Below, piece after piece: positions 11,032 through 22,546 of a stretch of DNA of 64,000 nt (positions within the stretch are counted from its first letter, which is position 1; each line of letters starts with the position of its first letter). The stretch is from Turritopsis dohrnii. Taxonomy: Eukaryota > Cnidaria > Hydrozoa > Anthoathecata > Oceaniidae. The DNA lies in assembly GCA_027922465.2 (NCBI GenBank), contig BQMF02000201.1, positions 62,001 through 126,000 of the forward strand. Direction: 5' to 3'. The notes under the pieces were generated by a model. The model did not search any database and was not told the DNA's origin. It worked only from the letters and a program-made list of their open reading frames with translations. The translations under genes and the position numbers were made by a program.

Positions 11032-11972
11032 ATCAAAATTATTTTCCTGTTTAAGGTTTCTGATAATTCCGAAACAATATTAGGCTCATATCGTTCGTAA
11101 CGCATTGAACACAATATACTGCTAATTTTACATTACCTGGTGGTTTACCTGTTTCCACGAACAATTCAGAAACAGTAAGCTCAGGTAGATCATTCCTTAC
11201 TTCATGATTAAACAAAATGCAAGTTTTTCCATTCATTCCTGATTGCTTGCAATTCTTCGATACTCTACATTGAAGTATGCACTGTGTAAAAGTTTTACTT
11301 TCGAAGGTATCTAAGATCTGGTAACGAATACGAGCGGCTTTTCCGATTTTATACAATCTTGAAGCACTCACCATGTAACATGTAAGAATGCATACAAAAA
11401 TAATGACAAAGAAGGCTTTATTTCTTTCAAACATTTCATTTGGATTATTTTACAGAGATCTTCATCGGACAATTCTGTCAAATGTTCTGCTTATATTTGC
11501 TTATATTTGGCTTAATAGCGAAAATCTACACACTTATAAGTCATTGTGAATGAAATAGCTACACAGCGTTGAAGTTGTTTAATTTGCAATTCCAATATAT
11601 GTAACATTTGATTTGTTTCTAATTACCGGATTTCAATATCTCAATCCGCAGGTGTTTTCTCAAACGGGACTTCCTTTAACTGCGGCTAATAAATTTTTTT
11701 GTTAATACGTGGTACATTATCGGCAAATTGCACCATAAAATTTAATGATTATTTAATTTATAGCGCATGCTTGAATACGGTGTTCCCGCCCAATTTTGCT
11801 TACAAGTCAATTCTTTTCATACGGTTCAGACGGCCGCCCACTCTCCCTCCCAATTGGTCCGAGATATCCAGAAGTTTTAATCCTGGAGTTGGTATAACAA
11901 TCAAATGTGTACACTCACAATAAATTATCTCTAAATTATGGTAGATCACCCACAACTCAAATGTCAGAATTA

Positions 11973-12253
11973 TTAGCGGGATTCGGAAAAATCATGGTTC
12001 GTTTACACGAAACTATTTTTCTATAGATTTGTAGGGAATTATATACAACTTAGTAGAGTTGTTCGTGAATTTTTCCCTACAAAGTCATTAGAAACTTCAC
12101 ATCAACACTTGAAATAAGTGTGCAAAGTAATTATGTTTCTTTAGATACAAGAAAAGGCTTTAAGTCTCTAAAGTAACTTTTTATTATTTTAATTCTCATA
12201 AGTAATTGATTTTTTTCGTGTAACAGGCTCGTTGGTTTTACGAATCTCCCTAA
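11973..12253 (+). mobile_element. 281-bp MITE-like element, copy 1
   Basis: Imperfect inverted ends TTAGCGGGATTCG and (reverse complement) TTAGGGAGATTCG bound the element. An internal perfect inverted repeat, TTTGTAGGGAA / TTCCCTACAAA, brackets a 30-35 nt loop. A second copy in the opposite orientation lies at 17501-17774. There is no coding capacity. Confidence 0.7.
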
Positions 12254-14647
12254 TATGTGAAGGGTATTGGGACGTAGAGATTTACTTGTATATCAAAAGT
12301 TTTGGCCTACCTGATAAATATCATGAAAGATTGAGGTAACAAAGAACGAGTCTTAGGTGAACCGTTGTTTTAAGTTGAGTTATGTTGTGTTGTAAATTAT
12401 ATGGATCAATATTTGAATGATATAAATTTACAAGGTGCGAAATGAACTGCATACACGTACAAAACTGAAGATGACTCCACTACGCACGAAATTGATTAGT
12501 GCCCCATGTCTTGAAATGAGATTACGAAGAAAATAAGGCTCTTATTTTCGTTTGAACGATGTGAATTAGAAAATGATATAGCTTAAGCATTTTTCCAAGA
12601 GCGTTTCTACTTCTTTCAAAACCTTTTTTCTTCTTGTTTTTTGTTTGTTTGTTTGTTTTTGTTTTTGATTTTTTGATTTTTCACAAAAATTTACTAGTTG
12701 AAAGATTCCGAAAGGGCTTCCTATCGATGCAAAGATTATTCTGAATTCTAGTATATTCATTGGAAAAAACAGCTTTGAAATTTTCGTTTCATAACGCTGT
12801 GCATAGAAATTTTGATAAATGTGAATAGGTTAAATGAGTGGACACCGTTAAGTTAACGTTTTGTTTGAAATTATTGACATTACATTGAGCAAAGTCAATT
12901 GAACATTCCTTATGCTTTTATGCTTAATGTGACATACTGTATGTGCTCGAATAAGTTCCCGCTATCGAATTAGCATCTCCCACCCGCACCAAAAAGACAA
13001 CCAGGGCGTTTATTCGATCATTTACGGTTTGTGGGCTAGACTTCAAAGTTAATTTATGAAAACCTTCCAAAATGGCTGACACCAGTCAAGTAAAGATCAA
13101 AAACATATTTTCATAAGAACTATTAATGTTGATATTTGGGTTATACCCACCGTAAATTTTAGACATTTCAGTTGTAATATATGGCTCAATAAACTTACGA
13201 TCTGTCGGAAACATTCATAGTTCTTTCCTCATCATCTTTGTCGCTACTGGTGAAAAACCATAGATGGAAACATATTCTAGGTTTTTCTCAAATAAGTATT
13301 AAATGTCATATTCACTTATGCCTACTGGTTGACGAAGGCTCGTCGCTTCACTTATCGCCGGCGATGAGCCCAGTGGAAACATGATTTAGCTCGTCGCTTT
13401 GAGTTCATCACCGGCGACAAGCAATTGATCGCCGGGCGACGAATATCAAAAAATTTTGTCGCCCTCACCTAAGGATTACCGATATTTTAAATAATGGATA
13501 TTTAAATTTCGCAGATAAACTTTTATTATTTGCTGTTTTTTACAAGTGCTTCTTGTAAGTATGAAAGTAAAACACAACTTGAGAAGAATTTTGGAAATAG
13601 AAAAATGGGTTTTGACTCAAAAGAACGGTCTGTAGAAATTCAGAAGTATCCCAGTTTTTATGATAAGATGGAAACAAAGAAAAATACCGAGTAATTAATG
13701 CTTGGAAAGCTTTTTGAGGAAGCTCTCGATATAACTGACGGTTGCCATATTTCCAAAATAATAAATAACAAATCTAAAAGCATTTCCGTCCTTATATCGT
13801 TCTGTTACACACTGTCACAAACCTTAAATTTTTTTCTTATATATTTTGAAAGCGATGGCAGGTAGCAACACACAAGCGACGAACATGGGCGATGAATATC
13901 GGACGACGAAATCTTTATCGCTTTGGGCGACAACCTTCGTCGCCCTGTGAGAACCTGCTTTTAAATGTCATTTTTCTTAAAAGAAAAGGAAATTTTAAGA
14001 AAAAATATCTGTTATTTCAAAACGACTTGACTGAATTTTATTATCTTTCTCTTTACTAGCTACTTATTGGTCAGTGATTTTAGCCAGCTGGCTATTGGAA
14101 TAGGGTTTTGTCGTCGTTGTGGTCATCGTCGTCGTCTATAGTATTTATTAGACTCTTATTTCTGGTTAGTAATTTTCAAGTTAAAGGGAAGCCGTGTGAT
14201 CCTTAAGTCAGGTGTCGCTGACTTGCTGCTGCAATCGACTGCATTTTTGCTAAGTTAAAAGGGGGAACGTACCATGCACCTATTTTACATTATAATTCTA
14301 CTGCACTATACCCTTTTCATAACTCTTTTGAATAACTTAGTTGTATAGACACAACAGAGGAATGTCTGTCAGGGTTCTGTTAGAAAAGTATGTACAATAA
14401 CAATATCTTTCAGACAAAATAAACATACTAACTGGATATGAAGCCATGGACATACAGTTAAAATAGCTTATGGAGAAACGCATTCATAATCGAAACGAAA
14501 TTTCGACCGTTGCTGATTTATTTTTGCGATACATATGCAATCCATTTTACCTGACGTTAGTGAAAATTAAAACAAAAAACATTGTCCGTAGTAGTTTGCA
14601 TTAAACCAAAACTGATACGCAAGAAATAGCTGTGAAACCATACCAGT
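12254..14647. other. Intergenic region, no gene seen
   Basis: AT-rich sequence without credible coding frames. It contains a T/TG-rich stretch near 12640 and the CGTCGCC-rich inverted-repeat cluster listed separately. A block around 12950-13030 ('TGCTCGAATAAGTTCCCGC', 'GGGCGTTTATTCGATCA') looks like a truncated dispersed repeat, but no partner end is visible. Confidence 0.45.
13325..13960. repeat. CGTCGCC/GGCGACG inverted-repeat cluster
   Basis: The two GC-rich ends contain 'GACGAAGGCTCGTCGC' and, in reverse complement, 'GCGACGAAGGTTGTCGC'. Further GGCGACGA motifs and CGCCGG palindromes occur near 13330-13450 and 13850-13945. This suggests a small TIR element of about 0.63 kb with an AT-rich core. 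Boundaries and target duplication are unclear. Confidence 0.45.
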
Positions 14648-16495
14648 TCAGTTTTGAATAAAATCTTTTGTTGAAATTACATAACCCTCCGGTGTGTTTC
14701 CTTCATATGCTTGCTGAATTTGGAAGTTTGATAATGTTTGCGTCCAAAGGTGAATGCCTTTAAAACTTCCAGTAACACCTTGCCATTTATCGTTACTAAT
14801 GCAAGATTCTCCAATCTGATTTTGCATATTAGCCAAGATCAGCTTCATATTGGTCACAACACGATTGCTATCAAAATAAATTATCCATGCATGCACTTTT
14901 TTATTGTTAATGTACAGTTTTGTCTGTTGATTGTTTTGGTCAACGACCATGGTGACAAAGTACCAGATATTTTCCCCAAACGAATATACCTATTAACAAT
15001 ACAATGATTGAAATAATTAATATGTTACTTTTATCAGGAAAAAATTTGAAAAGCGAAACTCCGTCTCCCCAATAAGAACATTGTTAAGGACATTTATATG
15101 AGCAGAACGTAGCTATATTGTCCACAGGCACATTTATTAATGTTTCGTCCCAGAGGAGATAAAGTACATCTAGATAATCAGATTAGACGCTACTCTTATC
15201 CACAGTATCACTAGCGTCTAAATAAAGGTAATGTTAATGTTAGCTTGCCACTGGTTTCCGCATTATGGTGTCAACCTTTCTAGAATGTAGCTTAAGGACT
15301 TAAAACTGCAGGTTTGACTTACTGATCTTACTTTCGAAAGGGTTGTGTACTTACAACACTTCCAAGGAATTGGCCAAAAATCAAAACAGACACCATTTGA
15401 TTTTGAAAATTTACTCTGAGATGTAAATCTTTGCATCCCGATTCATCAATGGGAAAGTAAGCCATGCAGAAAAGAACGCCGTTGCTGTAACATGATACGC
15501 AATCAAACTTAATCCAAAGGGCAAGTGTGATGGATCCAAATGTCGTTATTGGCTTGGTAACAGCAGGTACATCGGTGGTTAAATTTGCTATCGTTATTAT
15601 CCGAGCTGGGTCTAGATAACAGATAAGAAAGAGAAAATATTAGGAATTATAGTTGAAATACCGACACGATTATTCATCATACTTAAGGAAAATATTTGAT
15701 AAAGAATATGTCACGATATCAATAACTAAATGGCCTTTTCTTTCATTTAATTTTTTTGGTAAATCTTTTATTTTACACCGGTCTTATTCGGTGCTTTTCT
15801 TGAAACATTTTAAGTTACTCGCACAGAAAAACATCAAATACTGATCCATTCAACTCCACGATAGGAATATCAGCACCAATAAAGACTGGTGCGAAAATCT
15901 TGATAACGTAACAAACTGAATTTCAAGACATTTTTTAAAAGTCGCTCTATATTACTTCTATGCTCAAGCTTTTTGATAAACAATTTTAAAGCAATAATAG
16001 TACGTATAGCACGTATCGCAATACTTATTGCATTAAACATGGCACCCCGGTGGAAAAATTTCTTGAAAATCACTGTCAAAGAATGCATTTCCATAAAAAT
16101 ATGCACACCATTTTAATAAAAATGTTTTTCATCACAGTGACCTTTTGGCAATTTTTCCCACTGCGATGATGTTACCTTAAAATATAGTTGACATTACCTG
16201 GTAGTTCAGCCGTTTCGACGAACAATTCAGAAACAAAAGTCTCAGGTAGGTCATTGCTTACTTCATGATTGAATAATATGCAAGTTTCTCCATTCATTCC
16301 TGATTGTTTGCAATTCTTTCTTACTCTACATTGAAGTATGCACTCCGTAATAGTGTTACTTTCGAAAGTATCTAAGATCTGGTAACGAAACCGACGGCCT
16401 TTTTCGATTTTGTACAATCTCGAAACGTTGACAACGTGACTTGTGAGAATGCATACGAAAATCCCGACAATGAATGCTTTATTTCTTTTGTACAT
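14648..16495 (-). CDS. Secreted PAN/Apple + LamG (pentraxin-like) protein
   Basis: Three minus-strand exons join with consistent phases: 16495-16198 (ends phase 1), 15611-15355 (ends phase 0) and 14989-14648 (TGA at 14648-14650), giving 298 aa. Residues 1-25 form a signal peptide. A PAN/Apple-like module follows ('CILQCRVRKNCKQSGMNGETCILF', about residues 35-95) and then a concanavalin-like jelly roll ('FGSITLALWIKF', 'WYFVTMVVD', 'KLYINNKKV', 'GSFKGIHLWTQTLS', 'YEGNTPEGY'). PAN modules bind protein or sugar; LamG/pentraxin folds bind glycans. An extracellular recognition role is inference. This is the intact member of a three-gene family in the window. Introns carry a 69-bp hairpin element at 16071-16139. 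Confidence 0.8.
16071..16139 (-). repeat. 69-bp hairpin element, copy a (intronic)
   Basis: CACTGTCAAAG... pairs with ...CATCACAGTG to form a hairpin of about 31 bp with a short loop. It lies in intron 1 of the PAN/LamG gene. Flanks share CCCACTG-type outer sequence with the other copies (34828, 39633, 41663, 49285, 63210). The strand relative to the gene is uncertain because the hairpin is nearly symmetric. Confidence 0.75.
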
Positions 16496-17500
16496 TTCGT
16501 AACTTGGATAATACTATCCTAATTTTATCGATAAAACATTGCAAGCCAGTTAAAATTTGAATTAAGCTACAATGTATTGGCTGTACAATGTTAATAGCTA
16601 TTAAATTTGCTATTCCAATATATATTCATATATATACGTTCCAGTAGAAGTAGTTTAAATAATATTATGTGGTCAATATGTGATATGTATCTGTATACTT
16701 TCCATTTGCTTCTCGTTATATATATTATACATATATATGTATCTGTAACTTTCCATTTGTTTCTCATTATTAGGTTTCATTTTAAAAATCTCAATTCGCA
16801 GGTGGTTTCTCAGCAGATCAGAGATTTCTATATCCGTCTCTAGTAAATTTGTTTTATTTGACAGTTAGTTAATTATCTGAAAATAGACTTTTCCCGAGGT
16901 TCTGTTTAAATGCCTTGCTATCATGTTTGGCCTCGTTTCTATACATTCTAATGTTTCACTAATGACACTTTGTATTACTTCCATCCAACAGCGGGATGTT
17001 TGAAATCTTTAAAATGAGGCGATATTTGTTGGTTTAACAATAGACTATATTCAAGCAGAAATTCGGAAAAGGTCTGTGAAATTATGAAATCTAAAGTGCG
17101 CAAGCTAGTAAATCATAATGGCAGATCCAAATGCGCAATTTCTGTACAATTTGGAAATCGAAGGAATTTCAGTAGATTAAAGTACATTAGAAAAGTACAT
17201 TAAAGATATAATCCGTTCGCTCAGCATTGCTCCACAGAAAGTTTTCTGACAGCGGTTCATGTTGATGACTGAATCCAAAGCAGACAGACAAAACAACAGA
17301 AGAAATGATTCTAAACATGATGATTGTTGACCTTATAGTCCAAAATCTTTTTTGGCTGTTAAGCGATGTAAGATCAGTATCGTCAGCGGCAGCGTACTCA
17401 ATATATTGTTGGATATTGGCAAACAATACGCAGGCTTCCATGCGACGTGCGAACAGCTTTCATCCAAACCTACCATAAATGTGTAATTGTAAAAATTCCT
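16496..17500. other. Upstream region of PAN/LamG gene, no gene seen
   Basis: AT-rich promoter-side DNA with a direct repeat of 'GTATCTGTA(TA)CTTTCCATTTG' around 16686-16760 separated by a TATATA tract. An 84-codon minus frame at 17187-17441 has no recognisable domain and I do not call it. Confidence 0.4.
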
Positions 17501-17774
17501 TAAGGGAGATTCGTAAACTCAACGAGCCTGTTACACGAAAAAAATCAATTACTTGTGAGAACTTTTTTAAAATTGTTTAATTAAAAAGTTACTTCAGAGA
17601 TTTAAAGCCTTTTCTTGTATCAAAAGAAACATCATTACTTTGCACGCTTATTTCAAGTGTTGATGTGAAGTTTCGGATGACTTTGTAGGAACAAATTCAC
17701 GAACAACTCTACTAAGTTGTATATAGTTCCCTTCTTTCATGTAAACAAAACATGATTTTTCCGAATCCCGCTAA
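17501..17774 (-). mobile_element. MITE-like element, copy 2 (inverted)
   Basis: Reverse-complement copy of 11973-12253, with matching ends (TAAGGGAGATTCG ... CGAATCCCGCTAA). It shares blocks such as CGAGCCTGTTACACGAAAAA and the region ACTAAGTTGTATATAG. Together the two copies flank 5.2 kb containing the intact PAN/LamG gene in opposite orientations. Confidence 0.75.
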
Positions 17775-17790
17775 TTTGTAATTTTGTGCA

Positions 17791-18100
17791 GCGATGGTGT
17801 AGTGGTTGGTACCTTTGAGTGCGACCACTGCGACCCGTGTTCGAGTCCAGTCATGTCGTATCTCAATACACCACTCCGATGCGCTTTAAAAGCAGCGTGT
17901 CAGCCCATTAGGAGCCATCGACTGACTGCACACTGCCCTTCGGGCAAGTTAGAGCAATGCTATACGTATCTCTGGCGGTAAGTCAACCAACAGTTGCAAG
18001 TCGGCGGGCGGAAGAACCAACCATTACGGATGGAAGCCCAAGGACTAAAAACTCCCGTTACTTACTTACTTACTTACTTACTTACTTGCTTACTTACTTG
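17791..18100 (+). repeat. tRNA-derived SINE with (CTTA)n tail
   Basis: The RNA polymerase III A box TGGTGTAGTGG lies at 17795-17805 and the B box GTTCGAGTCC at 17839-17848. A unique body follows, and the 3' end is a CTTA repeat from about 18058 to 18100. Partial copies occur at 8548, 9852 (reverse) and 39894. The layout of tRNA-like head, body and simple-repeat tail is standard for SINEs mobilised by a LINE. Confidence 0.88.
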
Positions 18101-18186
18101 TACAAATTAACCAACAATGAACTGATTTCTCACTAAGGCGTTGACTGTGCAAAACCTTTGCTGGCAGAACAAAATTTTGTCTTCCA

Positions 18187-18381
18187 TGTTGAAATATGTG
18201 ACGCTCATTTTCAGCACAATGGTTTTAATTATATTATGGTGTTCTTATTAATGTATTGTGTTCACGCACGTGGCCCTTTTATCACGCATGTTATTCTTTT
18301 TAGTTTTGTCGTTCGTTATATGTTTTATAAGAGAAGAAAACGTACTCGTTGAGTAAAGAACTGCGTGTCTGTTTTTTATCA
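18187..18381 (+). repeat. copia 5' LTR
   Basis: 195 bp from TGTTGAAATATG to TTTATCA. It differs from the 3' LTR (22352-22546) at two sites, both G/A transitions in the TATATTATGG and TATATGTTTT regions. Confidence 0.95.
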
Positions 18382-18395
18382 GGTTATGGGCCCAG
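18382..18395 (+). promoter_or_regulatory. Primer binding site, initiator-Met half-tRNA type
   Basis: GGTTATGGGCCCAG abuts the 5' LTR directly. It is complementary to the anticodon stem-loop of eukaryotic initiator tRNA-Met, the unusual half-tRNA priming known for Drosophila copia. Confidence 0.88.
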
Positions 18396-18454
18396 ACATT
18401 TTTTTTTTATATATCGAGTACTGAATTAGTTTTGATTTGTTTGAATTTGATTTT

Positions 18455-18721
18455 ATGATGGCGACTGAAGACGTAACGTTTAAAATTGAGAAGCTAACTG
18501 CTGAAAATTATCATTCTTGGAAGTTCAATATGAAAATGTATTTAATTGGAAAAGATCTTTGGGAGATCGTTACCGGTGATGAAATTATAGAGGATGATAT
18601 GGAAGAGACTGAAAAACGTCTAATCAAAAAACGCGAAAACCAGGCGTTTTTGCCGCCATTTGTTTCCAGCAGAAAACACTTTCGAAAAAGATTATCTACA
18701 GAAGGAAGTTATATTCTGTGA
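18455..18721 (+). pseudogene. copia gag, N-terminal part, out of frame
   Basis: Starts at ATG 18455 or 18458 and encodes the copia-type Gag N-terminus ('KLTAENYHSWKFNMKMYL', 'GKDLWEIVTG'). After about residue 60 the frame departs from the family pattern and ends at TGA 18719-18721, while the correct Gag continuation ('KTLSKK...YRRKLYSVKMDKGQNM') lies in another frame. An internal deletion of order 100 bases around 18640-18665 best explains this. Confidence 0.8.
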
Positions 18722-21700
18722 AGATGGACAAAGGACAAAATATGACGGAACACATTAACTATATTAAGACTTTGTCGGAACATCTTGAAGCCATTGATGA
18801 TGCCATCGCAGAAAAAGATCTCGTGATTCTCCTGATTAGTAGTTTGCCCGACGATTACAACTACTTAATAACCGCGCTAGAAACTATAGCTGAAGACCAC
18901 CTCACGTGGGATTACGTTCGCGATAGGCTTGTTCACGAGAGCGAAAAGAGAAAGCCTGTTGAAGCTGAGAATTCTGGTGATGCCCTATTCACATCAAAAC
19001 CTAACCACAAGAAAACCGGTAAATGTCATTACTGTAAGAAACCAGGACATTATGCTCGTGACTGTATTAAAAAGAAAAAGGACCAGAAGAAGGAAAACGC
19101 AAATCTCGCAAATGGTGATCACGACAGTGGTGAACTAGCACTGAAATCCTCTAACGTAAACGAGGATGAGTGGTGGATAGACTCTGGTGCTTCTTCCCAC
19201 ATGACCCATGACATGAAAAGCTTAAGAAACTATTCCAGTTTTGAAACGCCGATAAAGGTAAAACTCGCCGATGACTACGAGCTGAATGCTTTCGGTAAAG
19301 GAAATGTACATTTGACTATTTTGAGCAAGAATGAAAAAGTCAAAATTGTGCTACACGACGTACTTTACATCCCGAAGATCCAAAACAAACTGTTTTCTCT
19401 ATCTTACCTAACAGATAAGGGAATTGATGTGCAATTCAAAGGCAAGGATTGCGATATCACCAAGGAGGGGAAGCAGTATACCATTGGACACAAGTACGGC
19501 AAACTTTACAAACTGAACACGATAAACCCAGGAAACGACGAAACGTGCTGTATCGGGAAAACAAACAAGCAGGATTCGATCGAGCTGTGGCATCAACGAT
19601 ATGGTCATCTAGGGTACGATAACCTAAAACTCTTGAACGAAAAAGAGATGGTGAATGGCCTGAATATCAACAAAAAGGAAGCCTTCGATCGAAACTGCGA
19701 AGGATGTGCTATGGGGAAACAGCATCGTTAGCCGTTTCCAAAGAAATCGCAAAGCACTACAACCAAATTGCTCGAGCTGATCCACAGTGACGTGTGTGGA
19801 CCGATGGATGTGCCTTCAGTGGGAGGTTCCAGGTACTTTGTGACTTTTATAGACGATTTCTCAAGGTACACTACTGTCTACATGATGAAGCAAAAGTCTG
19901 AAGTGCTTGAAAAATTTGGGCAGTTTGTAAATCTTATTGAAAATCGCACTGGATTGAAAGTGAAACGATTACACATTGAGAACGAGACTGTAAAACGCTT
20001 ACGCTCAGATAATGGTGGTGAATACTTTTCAAAGGACTTTGACGAGTTCTGCAACAGTCGTGGAATCCAACGTGAACCAACCATTCCATATTCCCCACAA
20101 CAAAACGGAGTTGCTGAACGCATGAACCGCACCCTCTTGGAAGCTGCACGGTCGATGCTGCACCATGCAAAAAAACCCCTCAACCTGTGGGCTGAAACTG
20201 TATCTACTGCATCCTACACACGGAATCGAAGCCCTAACGCTGTACTAAAGGGAGTAACGCCTTATGAACTTTGGCATGGTAAAAAACCTGACGTTAGTTC
20301 CCTGAAAGTGTTTGGCTGCAAAACATACGTGCATGTTCCTGATGCAAAACGTAAGGGGAAACTCCAGAAGAAATCGTTTCCGTGCGTCTTTGTCGGATAC
20401 CCTGCCAACGAAAACGGGTATAAGCTGTACAATCCTGAAACCAGACAGATGCTTCAAAGTCGTGATGTCATGTTCATGGAAAACGCTTTTGACATTGAAA
20501 AATCGAATGACGTGAGCCACGAATTCTTCACTGGAACATTTGGAGAAGCTGAGGCAGACGCTGAGGAGGAACATCCAGGAAACAACGTCGGTGAACCGCA
20601 AGTTGCTGTTAAAGGAAATGCCAGACCGCGACGAGCAAGGAGACCACCTGACAGACTGAACGGTCTGATAGGTGATTGGTGGAACCTAATGGAGGCTGCA
20701 TCGATCGCAGCTGTGGATACCGAAGAACCAACGACCATTGAAGAAGCTTTAAGCGGTGTGAACTCAAAGCTATGGTCTGAAGCACTTCGTAGTGAATTCG
20801 ATTCGCTGAAGCAAAATCAAACCTGGGATTTAGTTGACTTACCCGCTGGTAAGAACATTGTTCGCAGTAAATGGGTCTTCAAGCACAAACGTGGTGCTAA
20901 AGGCGAAATCACGCGGTGTAAAGCTCGTCTTGTTGCACAGGGATACTCTCAGAAACCTGGTGTCGACTACGATGAAGTTTTTTCACCTGTCGCAAAGTAT
21001 AGTTCTATTCGTACTGTACTAGCAATCACCAATCAACTTGATTTACACCTCCACCAAATGGATGTCAAAACAGCATTCCTGAATGGAAATCTCGAAGAAG
21101 AAATCTTTGTAAAGCAGCCGGAAGGCTTCGTCGACAAAGAACATCCAGCCAAAGTTTGTCGATTGCGAAAGAGCCTCTTTGGCTTAAAACAAGCAGCACG
21201 TTGCTGGAACATGACCCTCGACAAGTACCTTAAACGGTTGGGATACGTTCAAAACGATGCTGACCCCTGTATCTACCTCAAGCGATTCATCAAGGATGGA
21301 CAGGAAGTCATCCTCCTTGTTGCTGTATACGTCGACAACCTGCTGATCGCTTCAAATAACGACAAAGAACTCCTCTCCGAAAAGAAACGGATCGGTGAAC
21401 GTTTCGAAATGGTTGACGAAGGGGAAGTTCATTACATTCTTGGGATGGCCGTCAAACGAAACCGTAAGGATGGCGTACTTACAATCGACCAACACGCATT
21501 TCTATCATCCATGCTGAAACGTTTTTGGAATGGAAGATTGCAAGCCTGTAACTACTCCCCTCGAACCCAACACGAAGTTCGAAAAGCTGAAAGATGATGA
21601 AGAACCAGTCAACCTGAAAGAGTACCAATCTGTCATTGGATGCCTAACATACGCATCGATTGGGACCAGACCAGACTTGTCAGCTGCAGTGGGAGTACTT

Positions 21701-22297
21701 AGTCAACACATGTCGAAACCTGGCAAGCAACACTGGATCGGTGTAAAACGAGTTCTTCGATACGTTAAAGGAACCGTCGATTATGGGCTGGTGTACAAGG
21801 CAAGTAAAGCTTATGAAACGATGAACTGTTTACGTGGCTTCGCCGATGCCGATTGGGCAGGGGATGTGGTAACACGAAAGTCGACTTCCGGTTACATATT
21901 CCAAATCGGGAGTTCCACAATTTCATGGAAGTCAAAACTTCAGTCAATTGTTGCACTCTCCTCGACTGAAGCAGAACACGTTTCGTTATGCAGTGCAACA
22001 CTGGAAGCAGTATGGTTACGAGTCCTTCTCAGAGGCATGGGTTTCGAACAAGCCAATGCTACTACGATTTATGAAGACAACCAAGGTGCAATCGCTCTTG
22101 CGAAAAATCCTGCACATCACTCACGAACAAAACACATTGACATTAAATACCACTATGTACGTGACGCTGTCTCGACCAAGGAGATTAACCTGAAATACTG
22201 TCCTACACAAGAAATGATTGCTGATCTATTGACAAAGGGACTTCCTCGACCACAGTTCGAAAAGCTTCGTCTAGAACTTGGTGTGACCAAACTATGA
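18718..22297 (+). pseudogene. copia gag C-terminus and pol polyprotein, degraded
   Basis: Order of domains: Gag with CCHC knuckle 'CHYCKKPGHYARDC' (19024-19065), aspartic protease 'WWIDSGASSH', GAG-pre-integrase 'LWHQRYGHLGYDNL', TAG at 19729-19731, integrase with D ('HSDVCGPM'), D ('RSDNGGEY') and E ('NGVAERMN'), RT ('MDVKTAFLNGNL', 'SLFGLKQAARCWN'), and RNase H from 21530 in a new frame ('FADADWAGD', 'ALSSTEAEHVSL', 'YEDNQGAIALAKNP'). The RT box reads YVDN instead of YVDD (codon AAC at 21337-21339). The frame shift lies in a T5 run at 21522-21526. Three independent lesions rule out autonomous activity of this copy. Confidence 0.93.
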
Positions 22298-22341
22298 TGA
22301 AATGACTTTCAGTTTTGACAATGACGTGACAAAGTGACCGT

Positions 22342-22351
22342 CAAGTGGGAG
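22342..22351 (+). promoter_or_regulatory. copia polypurine tract
   Basis: The short purine-rich run CAAGTGGGAG lies directly before the 3' LTR, in the position of the plus-strand primer. Confidence 0.7.
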
Positions 22352-22546
22352 TGTTGAAATATGTGACGCTCATTTTCAGCACAATGGTTTTAATTATGTT
22401 ATGGTGTTCTTATTAATGTATTGTGTTCACGCACGTGGCCCTTTTATCACGCATGTTATTCTTTTTAGTTTTGTCGTTCGTTATATATTTTATAAGAGAA
22501 GAAAACGTACTCGTTGAGTAAAGAACTGCGTGTCTGTTTTTTATCA
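22352..22546 (+). repeat. copia 3' LTR
   Basis: 195 bp, TG...CA, near-identical to the 5' LTR. A frame starting inside it reads through into the disrupted host exon to 22855, so LTR-driven transcripts could encode a chimeric product. Confidence 0.95.

Larger units (their letters stand above)
9387..11434 (-). pseudogene. Secreted PAN + LamG-like protein, frameshifted paralogue
   Basis: Three minus-strand exons parallel the intact gene at 14648-16495. Exon 1 (11434-11137) encodes a signal peptide and a PAN/Apple-like module with 'CILQCRVSKNCKQSG' and ends in phase 1. Exon 2 is 10348-10099. Exon 3 (9698-9387) encodes the C-terminal half of a LamG/pentraxin-like jelly roll with 'GSFKSVHLWTH' and 'YEGNPPEGY'. 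Exon 2 is 250 nt where the intact paralogue's 257-nt exon stays in phase; alignment shows a single-base loss near 10286 that leads to TGA. A partial duplicate of exon 2 lies at 10749-10640 and keeps frame but stops early. The gene is therefore probably inactive, unless unusual splicing rescues it. Confidence 0.7.
18187..22546 (+). mobile_element. Ty1/copia LTR retrotransposon, complete but inactivated
   Basis: Two 195-bp LTRs (TG...CA), a half-tRNA-iMet primer site, a polypurine tract, then gag, protease, integrase, reverse transcriptase and RNase H in copia order. Candidate target duplications are TTCCA (18182-18186) and TTTCA (22547-22551), with one mismatch. The LTRs differ at two positions by eye, so insertion is recent. 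Coding is broken in gag, at a TAG in the pre-integrase region, by a one-base shift near 21522, and by loss of one catalytic Asp in RT. Confidence 0.95.

Noticed and set aside
17187..17441. 84-codon minus ORF
   Set aside because: No ATG context, splice partner or domain; composition fits chance in AT-rich DNA.
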